Source: Bacillota bacterium
Lineage (GTDB): Bacteria > Bacillota > Clostridia > Lachnospirales > Lachnospiraceae
Length of the DNA: 64,000 nt
Assembly (NCBI GenBank): GCA_023407575.1
Contig: JAEYLX010000075.1
Coordinates: forward strand, 62,001 to 126,000
Direction: 5' to 3'
The translations under genes were made by a program, and so were the position numbers. The notes beneath the pieces are model-generated. The model was not told where the DNA came from, did not search any database, and saw only the letters and a list, made by a program, of their open reading frames with translations. Shown in pieces: positions 60,026 through 64,000 of the stretch (positions are counted from its first letter, which is position 1; each line of letters opens with the position of its first letter).

Positions 60026-61162
60026 TTAAAGCAGCTTTCCTTTGTTGTTATACATAAGTGAGTCAATATGCTTAGAAAAGTCATCTGCCTTCATTCTTTT
60101 CTTATAGTCGTACACTGCATAGCCTATTGTAAAGCTTAGCTTGTACTCTCTTTTAGAATCCTCATTGAATCTGTCTACCATACGTTTCATTCTTTCTACT
60201 GCAATCTCAAGAACTACGTTATCACTACTATCCAATATCGCAAAGAATTCATCTCCACCATACCTTGCTACAAAGTCATCTTTTTTCAAGGATTTTTTTA
60301 TTATATTGGCAGCATCTTTTATCGCTTCATCTCCAATATTGTGACCAAACGTATCATTAATTTTTTTAAATCCATCCAAATCAATTAACATTGCTGAAAA
60401 TGTATTATACTCCGTACTATTTTTAATTTTCACCTCAAGATACTTATCTAACTGCCTTCTATTATAGACACCAGTTAGATAATCTGTATTCAAACTGGAA
60501 TCTTGAATATTAAAATAGATAATTAACAAGGACACCATCATCCCAGACCAAGCCAATGCCCAACCATAGAATAGTATTTGAAGGGTTGCTCCAATTGTTA
60601 TTGGCAAAATAAATACCAGCATGGATAAGTAATATCTTTTTTCTATCCTTTTCCTATGCTTGAATACGTAATACATAGAATAGATTAATAGAATGTAACA
60701 ATAAAGGATATGAATCAAGTACAGATTTCCCCTGGAATATATATTGTTACTATCTACATAGAAGAACCAACCAGTGTGTAAACTAGCAATCGACATTACA
60801 CCATTAAAAGTAAATAATATCGGTAACATTCGCTTAAAAAATCTTAGCTGCTTTTCATTTTCTTTAATCTGATAACTTACATATAAAACCCATAAGGTTC
60901 CTGCAACCGGTTCAATTACAAAAAGCATAAGATTAAAAAATTTATTGAGCAGCAAATAATGCATACCTGGTAACCCATCAAATACCCATCCCCCAACATC
61001 ACTGAAGATTAATGTGATATTTGTAAGAACTAACCCCAGAAATATTCTGTGGCTAATAAATACCCGCTCTAATTTGTTTCTTGCATTATAATAAATAAAA
61101 AATAATATGATTAATGATAATACACTCGAATCTATAGTTTTAAAATTATCCATATCTTCCAT
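60026..61162 (-). CDS. membrane diguanylate cyclase (GGDEF protein)
   Basis: A 378-aa protein with about seven membrane helices (residues 12-215) and a C-terminal GGDEF domain (about 222-378). The active-site motif is RYGGDEFF (GGDEF at 302-306), with the Mg/GTP residues DLDGFKKINDTFGHNIGDEA, so it should make cyclic di-GMP. The inhibitory RxxD site is incomplete: Lys stands where Arg is usual in KKDDF. The domain ends soon after SLMYNNKGKLL, slightly early. It lies upstream of asnA in the same direction. Confidence 0.92.
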   Translation of the reverse strand: MEDMDNFKTIDSSVLSLIILFFIYYNARNKLERVFISHRIFLGLVLTNITLIFSDVGGWVFDGLPGMHYLLLNKFFNLMLFVIEPVAGTLWVLYVSYQIKENEKQLRFFKRMLPILFTFNGVMSIASLHTGWFFYVDSNNIYSRGNLYLIHILYCYILLIYSMYYVFKHRKRIEKRYYLSMLVFILPITIGATLQILFYGWALAWSGMMVSLLIIYFNIQDSSLNTDYLTGVYNRRQLDKYLEVKIKNSTEYNTFSAMLIDLDGFKKINDTFGHNIGDEAIKDAANIIKKSLKKDDFVARYGGDEFFAILDSSDNVVLEIAVERMKRMVDRFNEDSKREYKLSFTIGYAVYDYKKRMKADDFSKHIDSLMYNNKGKLL

Positions 61163-61369
61163 CCTAAATAATAGTACTTTTGCTTCAGCTCATTATAGCA
61201 CTAAAGATATTATTATAACAAGAGATTAAATACCTTTACGTAAACCCAAAATTTGAGACCAGTTTAAAGAAGTAATTATTTTTTTATTACTTACTAGACA
61301 TTTTTAACACTGGCAAGGTATTAGATGACTGCTGTAACACTTAATAAACTTACGTGTTTAAGGATTTTA
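61163..61369. other. intergenic region between divergent GGDEF and dehydrogenase genes
   Basis: About 200 bp of AT-rich sequence. An AGTAAT/ATTACT hairpin with a T-rich loop lies near 61275-61290. I could not choose a convincing minus-strand promoter for the GGDEF gene. Confidence 0.3.
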
Positions 61370-61398
61370 TTGTAATGAGTAATGGAGAATAGTACAAT
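61370..61398 (+). promoter_or_regulatory. promoter of the 2-hydroxyacid dehydrogenase gene
   Basis: -35 TTGTAA (61370-61375) and -10 TACAAT (61393-61398) with 17 bp between; the gene starts about 50 bp further with AAGGAG before its ATG. Confidence 0.65.
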
Positions 61399-61449
61399 AG
61401 CAATATGAGAAATGTGACAAAATTGCATATTAGATAAGGAGATAAAATT

Positions 61450-62409
61450 ATGCAGGATAAAACAGTGGTATTGAATGCAAGCTTGGTAAATTATGATGGA
61501 AACGTAGACTACTCAAAAATTGCATCTGAGGTAGTAATCTATGATGAAACACCTGAAAATAAAATTTTGGAACGAGTGAATGGTTTTACCATCGTCGTAA
61601 CAAAGGAAATGAAAGTCAGTGGTGATATTATTAGACAGTTCCCGGATAGTGTAAAGATGATTTGTGAAGCCGGTACTGGATATAATAATATAGATTTGGA
61701 GGCAGTACGCGAAAAGGGAATTATGCTATGCAACATCCCAGCATACAGCACTGAAAGGGTAGCACATACTGCCATCCTTATGATATTAAATCTAGCAAGC
61801 TCCCTGCAAAAACAGCTTCGTATGCTTTCGGAAGGAAACCATGACAATTTTCATAAGCACTTAATGGTTGACCATGTAGAATTAAATGGTAAAACCTTGG
61901 GTGTTATCGGCTATGGAAATATTGCAAAAGCAACCATCAAAGTGGCACAAGCACTGGGAATGAAGATTTTAGTATCCACCAGAACACCAAGAGCAGATGA
62001 ACAGGGAGTTCACTTTACAACCACAGAAGACGTTTTAAGACAGAGCGATTTTATCTCTCTTAATTGCCCTTTAAACGAATCAACCAGGCATATGATTAAT
62101 AAAGAAACACTGACAATGATGAAACCAACAGCCTACTTAATCAACACAGCAAGAGGGGCTCTTATTGATGAAAAAGCATTGATTTATGCATTACAAAACA
62201 ATGTTATTGCAGGTGCAGGCTTAGATGTTCAGGAAGCAGAACCCTTAGATGATTCAAGTCCGTTGTACACAATGGATAATGTTATCCTTACTCCACACAT
62301 GGGATGGCGGGGTTTAGAAACCAGACAGCGTCTGGTATCGCTCATCCAGCAAAATATTAGTTCTTTTACTAAAGGACAACCAATTAACAGAGTAGACCAA
62401 ACGAAATAA
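61450..62409 (+). CDS. D-isomer-specific 2-hydroxyacid dehydrogenase
   Basis: NAD(P)-dependent dehydrogenase of 319 aa. The nucleotide-binding motif is TLGVIGYGNIAKATIKVAQA (149-168), which ends in Ala where Gly is usual. Catalytic residues are R235 in INTARGALIDE, E264 in LDVQEAEPL and H283 in VILTPHMGWRG. The Trp after His (HMGW) is typical of glycerate/hydroxypyruvate-type members and differs from D-lactate dehydrogenase. It interconverts a 2-oxo acid and a D-2-hydroxy acid; the exact substrate is unknown. It is a single plus-strand gene with its own promoter and a terminator at 62473. Confidence 0.9.
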   Translation: MQDKTVVLNASLVNYDGNVDYSKIASEVVIYDETPENKILERVNGFTIVVTKEMKVSGDIIRQFPDSVKMICEAGTGYNNIDLEAVREKGIMLCNIPAYSTERVAHTAILMILNLASSLQKQLRMLSEGNHDNFHKHLMVDHVELNGKTLGVIGYGNIAKATIKVAQALGMKILVSTRTPRADEQGVHFTTTEDVLRQSDFISLNCPLNESTRHMINKETLTMMKPTAYLINTARGALIDEKALIYALQNNVIAGAGLDVQEAEPLDDSSPLYTMDNVILTPHMGWRGLETRQRLVSLIQQNISSFTKGQPINRVDQTK

Positions 62410-62472
62410 TAGCAATATCACATTATATGTTAACTATTTTCCAAATCCATATTCCATACAAATACAAATGTT

Positions 62473-62511
62473 ATGCCCCTATAATCGTGGAAAACGCCAT
62501 TATAGGGGCAT
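62473..62511. terminator. terminator between convergent dehydrogenase and hydrolase genes
   Basis: Perfect 13-bp arms ATGCCCCTATAAT and ATTATAGGGGCAT with a 13-nt loop. T-runs are short on both sides, but the stem is strong and the position suits both genes. Confidence 0.8.
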
Positions 62512-62612
62512 AATTTATGAAAGCGCAATGATACCTTACTGAGATTCTCGATGAAGAGCAAGAGTATCAGCGGCTTTAGAATAACAGTATATTTACCAGG
62601 TATGTGCGCTGC

Positions 62613-63305
62613 TTAAAAAACCAAGCTACCACCATGATAGCAGATAACCTCTTTCGCTTCGTAGGACTTGATTTTTTGAAGTGATTCCTCTGCTTTTATA
62701 CTATCTAATGTAAATTGCGGATTAGCAATTACCAGCTCCCCATTCTCTAGAGCTGCCGCATCCCCTGTAATCATAACTTTTTTCTCATTGATATAGATAG
62801 AAATATGACCCGGTGTATGCCCTGGTGTTCCAATAATGGTACAACCTCCGCACCAAGCAAGGATATCTCCATCATCTACTTTTAAATCCACTGCTACAGG
62901 CTGAACATTTTTCAGTATCTTGCAGAACTGCAGCCCAAATTGCTGTTGCTCCTCAGGCAAAGTCAGCTGTAATGCTTCTGCCTGTTCCAATCGAAGTGAT
63001 TTCAATTCACCTGAAATATAGGGTGCTTCCTCTTTACTGGCAACAACCTGTATCTGCGGATATTCCTGTTTTAATGCAAATGCTGCACCCATATGGTCGT
63101 GATCTTGATGCGTAATTAAAACATGGGTTAGATCAGCACATTTAAGATTGTTTTGTTCCATCGCCTGCTTAATTGCAGGTAAAAAACCTGTATAACCGCA
63201 GTCTATTAGAATCATATTCTGATTATCAACCAATACAACTGGGTGGATTACATCCTCAGCTTCTCCAAACTTGAATTCTATATCTAACACTATAATTTTA
63301 TTCAT
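62613..63305 (-). CDS. metallo-beta-lactamase-fold hydrolase
   Basis: A 230-aa MBL-fold hydrolase. The metal motif is LITHQDHDHMGAAF: H66, D68, D70 and H71, that is HxDxDH where most members have HxHxDH, a variant seen in a known subgroup. Further ligands are in TIIGTPGHTPGHISIYINEK and VMITGDAAAL, and the last His is in VICYHGG. Such enzymes act as lactonases, thioesterases or related hydrolases; the substrate is unknown. It lies 74 bp downstream of a TetR-type gene on the same strand, which probably controls it. Confidence 0.87.
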   Translation of the reverse strand: MNKIIVLDIEFKFGEAEDVIHPVVLVDNQNMILIDCGYTGFLPAIKQAMEQNNLKCADLTHVLITHQDHDHMGAAFALKQEYPQIQVVASKEEAPYISGELKSLRLEQAEALQLTLPEEQQQFGLQFCKILKNVQPVAVDLKVDDGDILAWCGGCTIIGTPGHTPGHISIYINEKKVMITGDAAALENGELVIANPQFTLDSIKAEESLQKIKSYEAKEVICYHGGSLVF

Positions 63306-63347
63306 CAGTCTATCTCCTACTATGTTTTAAGCAATAACTATAAATTA

Positions 63348-63873
63348 TTATATCTGTGAAAGGATCATTGCCATGTCCTCAGGCGGCAATATGATATCCT
63401 TCGTCGCCCAAGTCAACATTACGTTCCAATACCCCCCCGATTCTATAGGTAAATGCATATTCTAATGGAACATTTAGAGAATCCCTGCCTATCAGAAATT
63501 CAGAGTGTTCTCTTGAGAAATCCTCAAACTGCTGAAATACAAAATCACTCAACCCACATTTTTTAATATTTCTGATAAAATATAAATGTTGACTCCAAAA
63601 TTCAAAGAATATTTTAGCAGCAGTAAATTTAGTTGTCTCTGCCAGCATCCCATACATCTTAATATACTCTTCACTAAGAAGCTTGGTATATTGCTCTAAC
63701 ACATCATTCTTTGAACTAAAATTACGATAGAAGGTTCGTCGATCCAACTCTGCACTTTGACAAATCTGGGATACAGTAATTTTATCATATTCAGTTATCT
63801 CCATCAATTCCAGCAGTGCTTTCATTATCCACTGTTGTGATCGTTGTGCTGTTGGATTAATACTCTGGAGCAT
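63348..63873 (-). pseudogene. TetR-family regulator, frameshifted near its C-terminus at a G7 tract
   Basis: Regulator started at ATG 63873 (AAGGAGG 7 nt upstream). The HTH is clear (ITEYDKITVSQICQSAELDR then RTFYRNFSSKNDVLEQY). As written, the frame stops at 63379 with an odd tail after YRIGGVLERNVDLGDEG (164 aa). Removing one G from the run at 63432-63438 gives YRIGGYWNVMLTWATKDIIL followed by PPEDMAMILSQI and a stop at 63348, which matches the usual C-terminus of this TetR group (GGYWNVL...W, SPEEMA). So the gene is a recent frameshift, a sequencing error, or phase-variable. The DNA-binding part is intact. It likely controls the MBL-fold hydrolase gene downstream. Confidence 0.8.
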
Positions 63874-63978
63874 TTTGCATCCTCCTTTATGAGATAACGT
63901 CACAAAATCATTCCCTTTGTAGCACTTACTCTTCCTCTATTGCTCTTTTTCATTTTCCCCATTATACTATACAAAACA

Positions 63979-64000
63979 AACCGCTACAAGCGTAGCGGTT
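63979..64000 (-). terminator. terminator of a gene beyond the right edge
   Basis: Perfect 9-bp arms AACCGCTAC and GTAGCGGTT with a 4-nt loop; on the minus strand TGTTTTGTATAG follows. It should end a minus-strand gene lying outside the window. Confidence 0.75.

Overview
The window looks like chromosome from a low-GC, endospore-forming type of Clostridia, most like a Lachnospiraceae (Lachnoclostridium-type) genome. The grounds are AT-rich DNA with strong AGGAGG-type ribosome sites, YesM/YesN-type sugar sensing, many AraC/PucR/YtrA-type regulators, BspA-like surface proteins, and a clostridial style of Ku/LigD and ferritin genes. The genus is inferred; no rRNA or tRNA gene was seen to anchor it. 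I saw no phage, IS element or CRISPR array. Almost everything after 5.5 kb lies on the minus strand.

Layout. 0-1 kb: alkylation repair (an AlkA glycosylase cut by the left edge, and an MGMT-like protein). 1.4-8.3 kb: an iron block. A siderophore ABC operon (+) sits behind a Fur-like box and a long palindrome; a ferritin gene converges on it; then comes an AraC regulator fused in frame to a siderophore-binding lipoprotein. The two divergent iron promoters share the operator motif GTTAG-N6-CTAAC. 8.3-11.5 kb: a Ku-LigD end-joining operon. 11.8-31.9 kb: a run of small single-gene units, each with its own terminator. These include a large flotillin-like protein, HTH regulators, a phosphotriesterase-type hydrolase, DinB, Rnk and MerR proteins, GNAT acetyltransferases, a self-regulated YtrA-type ABC operon, an amidohydrolase preceded by a truncated GyrI fragment, a nucleotidyltransferase, a BspA-like leucine-rich secreted protein, an HxlR/isochorismatase pair, a radical SAM protein next to a broken WYL-type regulator, and RsgA.

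32-41 kb is the most unusual stretch. It holds two candidate short transcription units (one here, one at 22.9 kb), a 53-residue basic peptide gene facing a PucR regulator, and a two-gene unit encoding a 72-residue protein that is about three-quarters Ser and Arg, followed directly by a short Hanks-type protein kinase. Next comes a 1536-residue secreted multidomain protein (beta-helix-like region, four Ig-like repeats, cadherin-like repeats, SPOR-like end).

41-54 kb: a 7TM sensor kinase with a SARP-type response regulator, then a YtfQ/YtfR/YtfT/YjfF-type sugar ABC transporter. Upstream of the transporter is its probable three-component sensor (second YtfQ-like lipoprotein, YesM-like kinase, YesN-like regulator). 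54-64 kb: an epoxide hydrolase divergent from an AraC regulator, a zinc-ribbon microprotein, three tandem GyrI-type effector-binding genes, asnA, a GGDEF protein, a 2-hydroxyacid dehydrogenase, a metallo-beta-lactamase-fold hydrolase, and a TetR gene frameshifted at a G7 tract.
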